Part shown: piece by piece, positions 40,476-51,437 of the stretch
How the letters are laid out: each line of letters begins with the position of its first letter
Numbering within the stretch: position 1 is the first letter of the stretch
Origin: Ariolimax columbianus
Taxonomy: Eukaryota; Mollusca; Gastropoda; Stylommatophora; Arionidae
DNA length: 64,000 nucleotides
Direction of reading: 5' to 3'
Assembly: GCA_036924085.1 (NCBI GenBank)
Contig: JAVGWX010000013.1
Location: 42,539,893-42,603,892 of the forward strand
Notes under the pieces: model-generated
Database searches by the model: none
Told to the model about the DNA's origin: nothing
What the model saw: the letters and a program-made list of their open reading frames with translations, nothing else
Position numbers and translations under genes: made by a program

Positions 40476-41678
40476 TTAATTTTTCCAGCTTTCTCTTGCT
40501 GTTTGCTTGAGAGTGTGTTTGTATTTCGCCGTGGCGGCTTTGAGGGCGATGTTTGCCTCCATGGATTGTTCTCGCTCTGCCATGTTCCTAGCATTTGTTA
40601 CTGCATCTTCCACTTTCTGCAACTCATCATTCCAGTAGGGCTTATAGTTTTTCCTAGCTCCTCTTGGGATGGTTTCAGTGGCGGCTTGCATTATTGCCTT
40701 GCTTAGGCTTTCTACCATGGGCTTCATTTTGTTGTTTCGTGTGTTGATCGTTTCACACAGCCCATCTGTCAGGATTGCAAATCTGTCCCAGTCGGCTCGT
40801 TTGTAATTCCAACGTGGGAGCGGTTTTGTTTCCTGTGGGCCTACTTCCATGTCAATGGTTAGCCTGATCGGCCTGTGGTCGCTACCTGCCAGTTGGTTTA
40901 GCACCTGGCGGTCTATTTTATGGTGTATGTCCTGTGTGGAGAAGGCCAAATCTGGAGTCGAGGTGGTATGCCATGTTCTTGAATAGAAGCTAGGGCTATC
41001 CTCCGGCCTATTGATTAGGGAGAGATTTGCATCTATCTCCCAATCTTCCACTTCGTCACCTCTGCTGTCTGTGTCAGAGTATCCCCATCTCTCCGAGTGG
41101 CTGTAGAAATCTCCAACTACTATGCAGTTGGAGTCTCTGACCTCCATACTCGAGAGCGATAGGTCTCTATTTGGTGGTCCGTACAGATTAAAAATGCGGA
41201 GCTTCGTCTCTTGAGCCATTATGTAAACTCCTACAATTTCTGCTTGTCCGGTGTGATTGACAGATACCGCGCTACTCGGCATGCAGTTTCTGGTCAGTAT
41301 CAGGACCCCTCCTTTGTGGCCTTCTCTATCGAGACAGAAGGTCTGGTATCCTCTGATTGAGAATTTATGATTATTGTTGAGGTGCGTTTCCTGGATACAT
41401 GCCACGTCAATCTTACCTTCATGCAGGTGATGTGTTAGGGAAAGTTTTTTGTTAATGACTCCCTCCGCATTCCACTGTAGTATTTTGAGGGTCTTGAGTT
41501 TTTGGTCAATAAAAGTTGCCCCATAGCCATGTGCCTTGACTGCACGACACATGGGTGGGTGACCACCAGTAGTCAAGGGTGGGCCCCTTCGAGGCGTGAG
41601 GCCCGGCACTATCGCTGCCTGGCGGGACTCCGCAGGATGAGCGCCATGCGTTTTTCTAATCGGTTGTACTGTCATCAT
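40476..41678 (-). pseudogene. LINE AP-type endonuclease plus linker, 400 codons open (copy B)
   Basis: From MMTVQPIRKTHGAHPAES the frame runs through ILQWNAEGVINKK, VACIQETHLNNNH (catalytic Glu), GGVLILTRN, FNLYGPPNRDLS, VVGDFYSHSERWGY, STPDLAFSTQ and AGSDHRPIRLT (catalytic Asp-His). In the fourth block the expected GDFN is GDFY; copy A has Asn there. The Asn is a catalytic-site residue of APE-like endonucleases, so B would be expected to be inactive. A stop at 40476 in the linker (where other copies continue KTESLNLD) separates it from the rest. The 5' limit is uncertain; the first about 50 residues may be leader. Confidence 0.85.
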
Positions 41679-42186
41679 GCTGCGATTTACGTTTTGTTAG
41701 GCTTGCGGCCCCGTGCATCCGATTTCAACAGGCGTTTCTGTAGGGATGCCCTCCTTAGCCTTTGGCTGTCCCCAGTCTATCTGCAAGGCAGCAGTTGTTT
41801 ATGATCAGAGTTGTCTCTCTTATGGAAGTTGTCTTACCAGACTATCGAGTCTTCACTACTCGTGTCTATAGGGTGCGATAATGATATGTGAGATGATATA
41901 TGAGATGGACTGGTTTACCCGGAAGAGAGGCAGTCCAGTTTGTCTGTACCCCAGGATCGTAACGTCCTGCCAGAAACGTAGCATTTGCATGTGAGTGGGG
42001 TATCTCCTGTTCCCTTTATTTTCTTGGCTTCTATGCAGAGATGGTACGCCTAGCATTGCCCGCCACCTGGGATGTTGACACAGTGGGGCAGGTGTGCAAT
42101 GTCCGCTGGTCTGCATCTCTTCTGCGTCCAGCATGATAGCTATATGGCTGATAGCGTACAGAGGTAGATATCGAACCTTTCGGTCC

Positions 42187-42390
42187 AACACATCCGACTA
42201 CAGCAATCATTTTATTAGTACCGGGTTAGCATTCCCTCTTCGATCCCTTCTCCTTAGCCAGTCTGTCCTGCTGCAGCCTGTTATCCAGGATCACCACGTG
42301 GAGGTGTAGAAGGGTCTTGGCAGCTCTGGTTCGCTGGACCTGACTCTAGCAGTCAGCTATATGTCGCTGACCACTGATAGAAAGGATATT
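42187..42390 (-). mobile_element. Family X retroposon, proximal piece (copy B)
   Basis: Equivalent to 3902-4100, begins after the right target duplication 42175-42186. Confidence 0.55.
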
Positions 42391-42669
42391 AATTTGAAGT
42401 GCATGAATGTAGCTTATATCGAAGTGCTCAAAATCGCGGTGTGCTACAGTGGCTCACAAACAGAGAACATGTCTCTGTTCAGATTCCGAAACCTGCAGGG
42501 ACGGAAACCTATGGGATGTGAGTTCATTTAAAGTTTGTACTGACTGTGGATTCACCAGAATGTAAGGTGCAAAACACTTAGTACTTCGTATAAGGAAACA
42601 CAGTGAACGATGTAGACAAAATATGTGACTGTACTGGAAATACTTGGAATACTTGTATTCAAACATACA

Positions 42670-43058
42670 TGTTTAGGTGATCAAGATGCTGTGCAGCGCA
42701 TGAGCTGCAGCGGTCAGCGACCCATAGCTGACTGCTGGCGTCAGGGCCAGCGAATCAGAGCTGCCAAGACCCTTCTACACCTTCAAGCGGTGATCCTGGA
42801 TAACAGGCTGCAACCAAGCAGACTGGCTAAGGAGAAGGGATCGAAGAGAGAATGCTAACCCTGTACTCAACAAATGCTTGCTGATGTCGGATGTGTTGGA
42901 CCGAAAGGTGCAAATATGGCAGTCAAACTGTAAACTACGACACAACGCATTCCGTTCTCTGAACTTCATTTTGCTACTTAGGCCATTATCAGGGTTTGGT
43001 AGCGGGAGATTGAGAACGAACGAACGAAGCCAAGCCAAACATGTATTAGTGTTGCCAG
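42670..43058 (+). mobile_element. Family X retroposon, plus copy (copy B)
   Basis: Equivalent to 4386-4775. The conserved C-terminal frame and stop are unchanged. Sequence 43059-43747 to its right has no recognised feature. Confidence 0.6.
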
Positions 43059-43747
43059 GTAACCGAAGGCTTGGGCTGTGTTGGAGGTTTTTTAGAACTT
43101 CCTGCGGCTTACTATATAATACAATATAAACCTTATATTGTTTTCTCTAGCTTTTCATTTTATGTTTTTGATTATACGATATATACGAAGTAAGTCAGTA
43201 AATGGATCACACATCGATATGGAATAGCTGAACGACGTAGCTGATAGTTTCTAAAGGTGTCAAAAGGTAGCAGCAACATCCAGCTTTGTGATTACTTATT
43301 TAGCAGACGTTAGGTGTCGCATGCACGTGCGTAGCCGAGATTAAATATGGCGTTCTTACTCACAGAGAGTACATAAAAAGCAGCTGTTGGGTAGTGGGGT
43401 TTATTTAAGCGGGTGTGAAGGGCGAGGGAAAATGTTCTTGTACAAATGATATTCATAAGGAAATGCTTTCTGTTACGGTGAGAAGTGTTTGTCAGGTAAA
43501 GCGGTGCAATACTTATCGATAAGTTTTCTCAAGGACGCTTTAAAAATGCTGATTGAAGCCCTACCTGGGCATCCTATTAAGATTACAACAGAAGCATTTG
43601 TGTGAAGGGTAGGGGAGATAATTCGAGGGGAAAGAACAGTAACGATAGACAGTGTGGCAACAGCAATACTGTTCGCGTAGTTTAGTCTACAGCATAATGC
43701 ATGATCGATTGAATTTCTGGAAAGTGCGTCCATCATGGGTACCCAGA

Positions 43748-44365
43748 CTATGGTCGTTTGCGCCTTGACAAACGGTCAGTAAGCTGGTCTGTTGTAGAGA
43801 TGGCGGTGGCAGCATCTGTCCTGGAGGGACATCGACTTTCCTGGCTGATTTTACCGATTCTCGATGGACAGGGACGACAGCATTCTAAACAGAAAAAGTT
43901 CGATTGGTGTGATGAAGACTCCTTTTTTTTGCGTCGCTTGTCGTCCATCTTTGTCGCCAGAACTAACTCTTATGACTCGATGCCCGCTCTCAAGGTCGCT
44001 CTGCGTGTAGCTCTATCCTCTACAATCTCCTCTCAGGTATTTGGATTGATCGTAAAATCGTTCATGGATCTTTTGCAAATGTTCTTGTATCTTAATTTAG
44101 GCCATCATTGGGATATGGTACCTAATATGAGTTCACCCAGGAATAACTGCTTCGGAATGCGGGTATTTTACATTCGTTTCCCGTGACCCAACCATCTCAG
44201 TCTCTTGTTGCTCAGTGTCGAGAAAAGGGAAGGTATCAGGGCACGTTTTAGTATTTCCGAGTTGGTCACCTTGCCCTGCCATTTTATGTTCATTATACTT
44301 CGAAGACATCGCATATGAAAATTGTTTAACCTCTTCTCGTGTCTTGAAGCAGTTTTCAGCTATTG
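43748..44365 (-). pseudogene. LINE ORF2 C-terminal fragment with Cys/His tail (copy B)
   Basis: Equivalent to 5464-6085. The tail reads FFCLECCRPCPSRIGKISQ: the His of the finger is Gln here and His in A. The upstream frame 44408-44133 carries MAGQGDQLGNTKTC and is longer than in A because A has a stop before it. Confidence 0.6.
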
Positions 44366-44969
44366 GCTGACGAACGCAAATAGAACCAAATGAGCCTTTT
44401 TCTTGCACTGATTAAGCAATGGAATAAATGTATTAATGTTGGTAGGAATTATGTTGAGAAATATGGGACAATGTTAGTACAACAATAAATGGTTTTCAAA
44501 TTCGTATCTAATTTATTTTCATTTAATTGCCAATTGTGACCAATTTACTGAATTGTATGATGCTGGTATGACGGAGAACATGTTCTGAAGACTGGGGTAT
44601 CTTTAAGTGGGGCAGAATGAGAGCGCGCATCCATCCATCTGTAGAACAAAATGTACGGTGATCAAAGACGTCTGATACAGACTACCATGTTTAGAGGGAG
44701 ATGTACGTTAAACTCTTTTAAACAACCAGTTCAAAGGTGGTCATTTGGAACATGCTCAGAACCTTTGACGCAGCAAATGGTTTGATCACATTTATTTCCA
44801 TGTTTGATTTTCTATATTGGATAATCATTAGTTGTGTTCTGATGAAAACTAATAAAGTTATTTCTTTGTTACGTTTGAGATGGTTTGTTCGGTTCATGTC
44901 ATGAGAGCAGCTGTTGCCTGGTCGCCATCTTGCCGGAAAATCTATCACGCTTCTTTTGATTATATTTAT

Positions 44970-45214
44970 ATTGTTTCTTCTTACTGACCGATTCTGGGTT
45001 TTTAGATTTTAGCAGTGGTCATTATAGTTCCGTTTTAATCTGTATAAATTCTTTAACTTCGTCATTCCACCAAGTTGAACTTTTCTTTGCTCATTGTCTT
45101 ATTTTCTTTGTTCCACGTTTAGTTTCCAGTGTATCTAGCATAGCTGTTTTGAAGAAATCCCATTGCGTGTGGACTTCATCTATTTTGGTGGTCAGGTCAA
45201 GTTGTTGTTGCTTA
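44970..45214 (-). pseudogene. LINE ORF2 linker fragment (copy B, longer)
   Basis: Same text as 6690-6885 and upstream of it QQQLDLTTKIDEVHTQWDFF, ending at about 45214 where unrelated sequence starts. Copy A is cut at the position equivalent to 45164. Confidence 0.55.
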
Positions 45215-45511
45215 GATGTTTGCCTCACTAGTTTCTACTGGCGGAGGCGCGCCATTTTCCACCCCAGACCGTAGTCCATTGAGCGATATCAGGACGCATA
45301 AACCAGTGCTTGGATGCATGTATGCGTCTGTATGTACCTATGCTAGGTTTGTGTGCCCTCAGAAGCTAGCCCAATCAAAGTGCAATGGAAGGGCCTCACC
45401 ATGAGGGCGCGTGTGAAAGTTGTGCAAGAGTGTGACTGTAGGACAGAGTCAAATGAAACAGAGTGAGGTAAGAGAAGAGAGAAGAGTTGCCCCCAGGGTG
45501 AAACCTCTTCG
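45215..45511. other. Unassigned sequence present only in copy B
   Basis: Part of the 3013-bp block missing from A. No domain or repeat recognised; purine-rich near 45460-45490. Confidence 0.4.
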
Positions 45512-45735
45512 GTCAGGTCAGGTCATCCCGTAACCGGTGAGGTTATTGGGGCACACATGAGACATCCTCATAAGCCAACGCCACCCTTATCTGTCAGAAG
45601 CCGCAACCTGTGCCTCTTCTGGTCTGAGACTGGTCCATTCTCGTATGTTGTCCTCCCACCTCTTTTTGGGACGGCCTCTTCGTCGTCTGCCTTGCACCTT
45701 TCCGTGGAGGATTGTATTTGCAAGACCATTTCTTC
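45512..45735 (-). pseudogene. RTE-type LINE 3' scrap (B only)
   Basis: The reverse complement of the RTE 3' end: begins GGTCAGGTCAGGTCATCCCG (tandem tail and last codons) and runs to TTGTATTTGCAAGACCA, equivalent to about 10540-10745. Next to it lies a short family X end (45736-45835) with TTC triplets, so two retroposon ends abut. Confidence 0.75.
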
Positions 45736-45835
45736 TTCTTCTTCGTTCGTTCTCAATCTCCCACTACCAAACACTGAAAGGGCTTAAGTAGCAGAATGTA
45801 GTCCAGAAAACGGAATGCGTTGTGTCGTAGTTGCT
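45736..45835 (-). mobile_element. Family X retroposon, 3' end only (B only)
   Basis: TTCGTTCGTTCTCAATCTCC followed by CACTACCAAACACTGAAAGG and GTTGTGTCGTAGTT, matching 600-685. About 100 bp, so strongly 5'-truncated; the tail here is TTC triplets (GAA on the sense strand). Confidence 0.65.
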
Positions 45836-46090
45836 AATCTGTGAGAGCTGCGTTAAGAGACTCTGTTGCTGTATCGGTATCCAGTCCCTCTCTGAGAGAC
45901 ACCAGTGGAGCAAATCTCCCTCCTGCCCTTGTTTGGAACACTTCGATGATTGTTGTGTCTTTTAGTTTGTCCAGATCAAACTTTAGTCTAGTCACATCTT
46001 TCTTTGCGACTACCTATCGCAGACGCATAGTCATCATAACAAGATCGTGGTCGCTTTCTATATTCGCTCCGGGGAAACTTCTCGTTTTGT
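45836..46090 (-). pseudogene. RTE-like endonuclease C-terminus (B only)
   Basis: The minus frame reads FPGANIESDHDLVMMTMRLR, a stop, then VVAKKDVTRLKFDLDKLKD and GGRFAPLVSLREGLDTDTAT. The SDHDLV motif ends the AP endonuclease domain and the rest is the start of the linker in RTE elements. It stops at a linker position that matches the start of the plus-strand element at 47541. Confidence 0.65.
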
Positions 46091-46169
46091 CGGTGTTGAT
46101 GCTAGATCTAAATTTCGGTGGGAAGATTCTCAAATCTCTTTATCATTTCATGATGTATATCTTTTTTTG

Positions 46170-46560
46170 ATGGTTTCGCCGTATGACTGTTTCAAATTCG
46201 TGGTTAGCTTTTGTCTTAACCTTATCTGTCCTTTATTTTGTGTTGACTGTTATCATTTTATTGGTGCTCTGTCATAATTTCTTCAGGCTGTTCAGTCTCT
46301 GCATTGCCATGTTTAGTCTTCTGTTTTCTTTCGAGAAGTCGCCATTTTTGTCAATTCTGGAACCCAGCTATTCAAAATGTGTGACCTGATCTATTGCCTC
46401 ACCATCCACCGTAAATTTATGCTGACATTGTGTTTTGTCGGTGGTATTTATCTTTGTTTTATTTATGTTTATAGACAGGTTTTGATCTTTACTGTGTCCA
46501 TTTACGACTGAAATTAGCTGCTCTAGCCCTTATGCACTTCTTAATAGTAGTCTTGATTTT
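46170..46560 (-). pseudogene. LINE reverse transcriptase thumb fragment (B only)
   Basis: The minus-strand text includes GLEQLISVVNGHSKDQNLSI, HKFTVDGEAIDQVTHFEYLG, SRIDKNGDFSKENRRL and MAMQRLNSLKK. This is the stretch after motif C, ending in FEYLGSRI, in non-LTR reverse transcriptases. Motif C itself is not recognisable. 46560-46879 has no assignable coding text. Confidence 0.55.
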
Positions 46561-46879
46561 CGTAGTCTACAAACACAATACGTCTGCACATATGGACGTC
46601 CCACACTCTCCATCAACTGGTTGATTGGGTGGTCCTTATTTGAGCAGACCTTCATGAAACCTGCCTATTCTCGCGGTGGTTCTCGTCGAGTTGCCTTTCT
46701 AATATGAAAATAGTTGATAGCAGGCAGATTGGGCGGAAGTTCGCCAAAATTTTCCTGTGACCTTTTTAGGAGATCAGGATTGTCTTTGGGGACTTCCACT
46801 GGTCTGGAATTTGTCTTGTATGAAGGTAGATGTGGAAAAGTATGGCCAATTAGTAGGCTAGTATACATATATATGTTAT

Positions 46880-47536
46880 AGCTTCTTCTTTTGTCCTACC
46901 ACCTTTGACATACGGCGTCGCAGAGAGCCCGGATGCATAGATTTCTTGTTATCGCCATGTGGGAGGCTTGTGCTGTCATAAGGTGTAACTACATGAGAGT
47001 GTCAGAAACACCCTACATTCATCGACGTCGAGGTCTGCCCCTTGCTCGTGGACCGAAACTCTGCATACGATATGCTCTTGTTGCAGGCTGGTTAAAATGC
47101 ATTCTGACTAAATGACCAAACCAGTTGATTTGTTGATGATCAATGTACTTGTAGTTACTAACTGGGCTTGTCCATGACCTACTCTAGATATCTATCGGCT
47201 GTGGTGTGTCACCATCATCTGCCGCAGTGTGATTTTGCGAATTCAGTCACGGATTGTCTTTCCGTCTGCATTTCTCATACAGCGCATCTCACAGCTCTTC
47301 TGAAACTTACTTTTATGTGTTTATTAAGGACCAAGATTGACATTGGTAACACAGTGTAGAAATAAATAGTGTATTTATCAGTCTCCTCTTAGTTGAAAGA
47401 AACATTTCAAGGTGTTTTAAAATCGGTGCAATTTGATAGTGGGCACTGTTCGCCTTCAGAATTATATGTGTAATATCTCTGTCCACTTTGCCGTCATCAG
47501 CGAAAACACTTTCTAGGTATTTGAACTCCTGTAATT
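46880..47536 (-). pseudogene. LINE family F relative, C-terminal part (B only)
   Basis: The minus strand reads FKYLESVFADDGKVDRDITH, NTLFISTLCYQCQSWS, YIDHQQINWFGHLVRMHFNQ and SFGPRARGRPRRR in shifting frames, the same block order as 26822-26391. The next element (47541 onward, plus) begins immediately at its 5' side. Confidence 0.65.
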
Positions 47537-47540
47537 GGAG

Positions 47541-49574
47541 GCAGATGTTGAAACGATGACGGAAGCCTTGAATTCGGCTTTACTCAACACGGCATCTGAG
47601 GTTCTAGGTAGGTGCAGGGTTAAAAAGAAAGCATGGATCACGAGTGAAATACTGGACATGTGACAAGAGACGACGATTGAAGGGAGCGAAGAATACACTA
47701 GATGGGATTCAGCGATATAGAGAGATAAATAGATCCATAAAGACCAAGATGAAACAGGCCAAGGTGGATTGGATAACGGCTCAGTGCGCAGTTATCGAAC
47801 GAAATCTGGGACGAAATGATGCCAAGGGAGCATATAAATTAGTCAAGGACTTAGTAAGACCTGTCCAAGGTCGAAATACGACGATTCAGGACAAGAGTGG
47901 GAAATGTCTCACAGAAGCTCAAGACATTCGTGAGCGCTGGACAGAGTACTATTCGGAGCTATATAAGCATGAAGATCGAGGTGACCCAAGAATGGCAATG
48001 TCTCCTGCAGTGAGTCTGGTAGAGGAAAATCAAACGATAACAAGGGAAGAAGTATATGAAGCCGTAAAAATGCTGAAGAGAAGGAAGGCTGTCGGTGTTG
48101 ATAATATTCCAGCAGAGCTCCTGCAAGTGGGAGGTGAGGCGACAATAACTACCCTGACTTACATCTGCAATAGAATTTGGCAGACAGGGGTGTGGCCCAC
48201 CTGCTGGACACAATCAGTCATTATACCACTGCCTAAATCGGGAAACCTAAATGTGTGTTAGAACTATCGAACAATCAGTCTGATAAGTCATCCAAGTAAA
48301 GTTATCTTGAGGATATTACTTAACAGACTGAATCCTCAGGCGGAGAGTATCATTGCCGAAGAACAAGCGGGCTTTCGAGCGGGAAGGAGTACCATCGAGC
48401 AGATATTTAATCTTCGTCTACTGAATGAGAAGTACTCAGAGTATCATCAACCACTCTACCATGCCTTCATTGACTTTCGAAAGGCGTTTGACAGAGTGTG
48501 GCATGCGGCGATATGGTCAACAATGAGGCATTATAGGTTTAACAGTGATATTGTGAGGGTAATTGCAAACCTTTATCAGCAGGCGACCAGCGCTGTCTCA
48601 GTAGAGGGAACGCTAGGCGATTGGTTCCGTACGACGGTGGGTGTGAGACAGGGATGTATACTCTCCCCCGCACTCTTCAATATCTTCTTGGAGAGAATAA
48701 TGGAGACGACCTTAAAAGGACATGTTGGCACGGTTACAATTGGTGACCGGCTTATCACCAACTTCCGCTTTGCTGATGATATTGATGTATTGGCAGGAAC
48801 AGAGAGGGAACTCCAGGAGTTGATTGGTAGATTGGATAGAACGGCCCTGAGTTTTGGTATGGAAAAAAATGCTGATAAAACAAAACTCAAGACCAATAAC
48901 GTTGCAGGGTTTCAATCTGTCATAGAGGCAAATGGGCAGGTACTTGAGGTGGTGAAACGTTTCGAATATCTTGGATCGTTGATCAGCGAAGAGGGTTCGA
49001 AGCCAGGGGTAACTGCCAGAATAGCACAAACAACAGTTGTGCTGACTAGGCTGCAACCTATTTGGCGAGACAAGCGCCTCGCCCTCGGCATAAAAGTCAG
49101 ACTACTGCGCTCTTTGGTGCTGTCAATATTTCTGTATGCCTGCGAGACCTGGACCATTACAGCAGATATCCTAGGGCAGAATACGTGCAATGGAAATGCG
49201 GTGCTATAGAAAACTCCTAAATGTTACATATAAGGATCGTGTCACGAACGTAGAGATCCGTCAGAGAGTTGCAGACGCTATTGGTCCTTTTGAAGATCTG
49301 TTCACAACTATCAAAAGACAAAAGATGGCCTGGTGCGGGCACGTCGCGAGGTCCAATGGAAGTCCCAACTCGATACTCATTGGATCCGTACCGGGACAGA
49401 GAAGGCGAGGACGTCCAAGGAAGAGATGGGTGGACAACATCGCTGAGTGGTCAGGCCTTCGTCCCGGTAAGATACGTCAGGCGGCGACAGACAGAGAGAG
49501 CTGGCGTGGGATTTTCATGTCTTCATGTGTGCCCCAACGACCTGATGGGTTACGGGATGAACTGAACTGAACTG
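47541..49574 (+). pseudogene. RTE-type LINE ORF2 with intact catalytic motifs (copy B)
   Basis: The linker begins EALNSALLNTASEVLGRCRV; a one-base loss near 47660 shifts frame into 47644-48261 (CDKRRRLKG, DIRERWTEYYSELYKHE, RRKAVGVDNIPAELLQ, PLPKSGNLNVC). A single in-frame stop at 48259-48261 follows, where related copies have Gln, and the same frame continues to 49209: AEEQAGFRAGRSTIEQIF, motif A FIDFRKAFDRVW, motif B GVRQGCILSPALFN, motif C FRFADDIDVLAG, then FEYLGSLISEEG and SIFLYACETWT. A frameshift near 49190 leads to the C-terminus MEMRCYRKLLNVTYKD, RQKMAWCGHVARS and GRPRKRWVDNIAEW (to 49567). The tail is GAACTGAACTGAACTGA. Only two frameshifts and one stop break about 670 codons, so it is a fairly young copy. 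The endonuclease is missing. Its partner in A (6886-7473) is a deleted remnant. Confidence 0.85.
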
Positions 49575-49688
49575 AATTAGCTTAAATTATGTTTTGCACC
49601 TTTTCATTGGCATTATGTTTCTGATAGTTACATTGGTGGTTTTACTAACTCATGCCCTGGAGGCTAAATAACTAAAACTAACTAAATA

Positions 49689-49715
49689 TACATATATATA
49701 TATATATATATATAG
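49689..49715. repeat. (TA)n microsatellite (B only)
   Basis: TATACATATATATATATATA and more TA units, inside the 267-bp block missing from A, just left of its right breakpoint at 49742. Confidence 0.9.
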
Positions 49716-49742
49716 CTGATAGTGAATTTATCATCCCAATCC

Positions 49743-50790
49743 CGCCTTCCATTAATGGATGTTCTCAAATGTCACAGAAAAGATGGTGTGAAAAGGCTTT
49801 CAATCCATACATTTCTCATTGTCTTTGATGTATTAGAAGACAACATGTCAATAACTGTTGCACAAAAACAAAATCAAATGTTTAGGTGAACAAATAGCAC
49901 GTGCAATCACCAAACAAAACAAATCATCCAAAGAAAGAATGGAATAAAAAGTTGAAAATCAAATGAAAAGAAACTATTTTATTGTTGTAGAGAAATAATT
50001 AAGATCCTGAGTAATACCATCAATAAAATGGTGTTTGGTTTTTTTCAATGTTGAGATGTCCATTAAAATTGATATTGGTGTATGCAGGTTTCTTATTCTC
50101 AGTTTCCAAGCATGCCTCGTTGAGTATATCATTCTTCCAAAGCACTCAAATTCTTCTCTATTGACAAACTAGAGATTTCTGCACGTTGTGAACTGTGGGT
50201 ACAAAATGCACAGAGTTTAGAATGTACAGCACATTCCATAAAATGTAGGTTCTTTGTGATATTGGTTTTATAAATGCCTACCTCATTTGTCTATCTTTAA
50301 GTCAATCTAAATTGTTAAATGTCTAGAGATCTACTAATATAACTATATTTGACTAAATGTATATTTATGTCTGACTTCTATTTGTCCACCAACATTTATT
50401 ATTAAAGTACTGACCACGTATGTGTGATCATATTACCATCCATACATCTCAACCCTATGTTAGAACCAAACAAATATTTAGGCAACCTGCAGGTTCAGAT
50501 TTTGTAAAATGTGCAAAGAAACAAATGTTTCTCAATGTGCTTGGTAAATGGCTGAAATGGATTAGCATATACTTAATATACATTACTTTACAGTCAATAA
50601 ATAGCCTCTTTTCAGTCACAACTGAATATATAATGGTGCGACCTTGGAGTAGCAACTCTCTAATGAGTCGTTATTTCCTTTTCCTTGCGACGTTGTCTTT
50701 TTACTTATCAGTGTTGCGTGAGCTTATTTTCGCCCAGCCTAAGTTGGCTTTTCAGATTGCATCTCCATTTGGATCGAGCTGCAGCTAAGC
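49743..50790. other. AT-rich sequence, no gene recognised (copy B)
   Basis: Partner of 7474-8521. Confidence 0.5.
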
Positions 50791-50796
50791 CTTTTC

Positions 50797-51370
50797 TTCT
50801 TCTTCTTCTTCTTCTTCTTTTTCTTCTTCTTCTTCTTATTATTCTTTGTCTTAAACTCCCTCTGCCAAGCCCCGAAAAGAGCTTTGCATGTAGCAGGATG
50901 TAGTCCGGAGACGTTTACAGCTTGACTGTTATTTGCACCTTTCGGTCAGACACATCCGTCTTCAGCTATCATTTGTGGGTATCGAAATAGCCTTCTTTCT
51001 TTCATCCCTTCTCTTAGCTAGTCTGTCCTGTTGCAGCCTGTTATCCAGGATCACCACGAGGAGGTGGAGAGAGGTTTTGGCAGTTGTGGGGCTCTGACCT
51101 TGCTGCTTGTATATGGCTATCGGTCGCTGATCGCTGCAGCTTATGCAATGCCCAACCTCTTGATCCCAGCCTTCCCAAAATGTCAGATACATATCCAGGA
51201 CCCTCTTCGTGTCCCGCTTGCACGAGTCTTTTAACGTCAGCTGTGGTCGGTAACTGTTCTTTTACCATGTGTTCATATACAATATCTTTGCGGATGCGGC
51301 CATCTTCCATGCGACTATCGCTGTCTTCGGTACCTAAGGAGAGTACATGCTCGGGAGACTGGTCCAATAA
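50797..51370 (-). mobile_element. Family X2 retroposon (copy B)
   Basis: Partner of 8522-9080. The TTC tail at 50797-50845 is longer than in A. An 8-bp run near 50981-50988 (ATCGAAAT) is present here and missing in A. Confidence 0.55.
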
Positions 51371-51437
51371 TGCACCTCAGAGTTTGACGGTCAGTCTCTC
51401 CATGAGATATCAAGGATGGATTACATGCGCCGTAGAT

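Larger units (their letters stand above)
39012..42174 (-). mobile_element. I-clade-like LINE lacking reverse transcriptase core (copy B)
   Basis: Partner of 719-3889, flanked by ACCTTTCGGTCC at 39000-39011 and 42175-42186. It has the same internal 1228-bp deletion, at about 40308-40311. The endonuclease frame is longer here because the G-run expansion seen in A is absent. The RNase H part is more broken than in A: a stop just after the IQGN block at 39481 and another within the RNase H Glu block near 39707. Confidence 0.85.
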
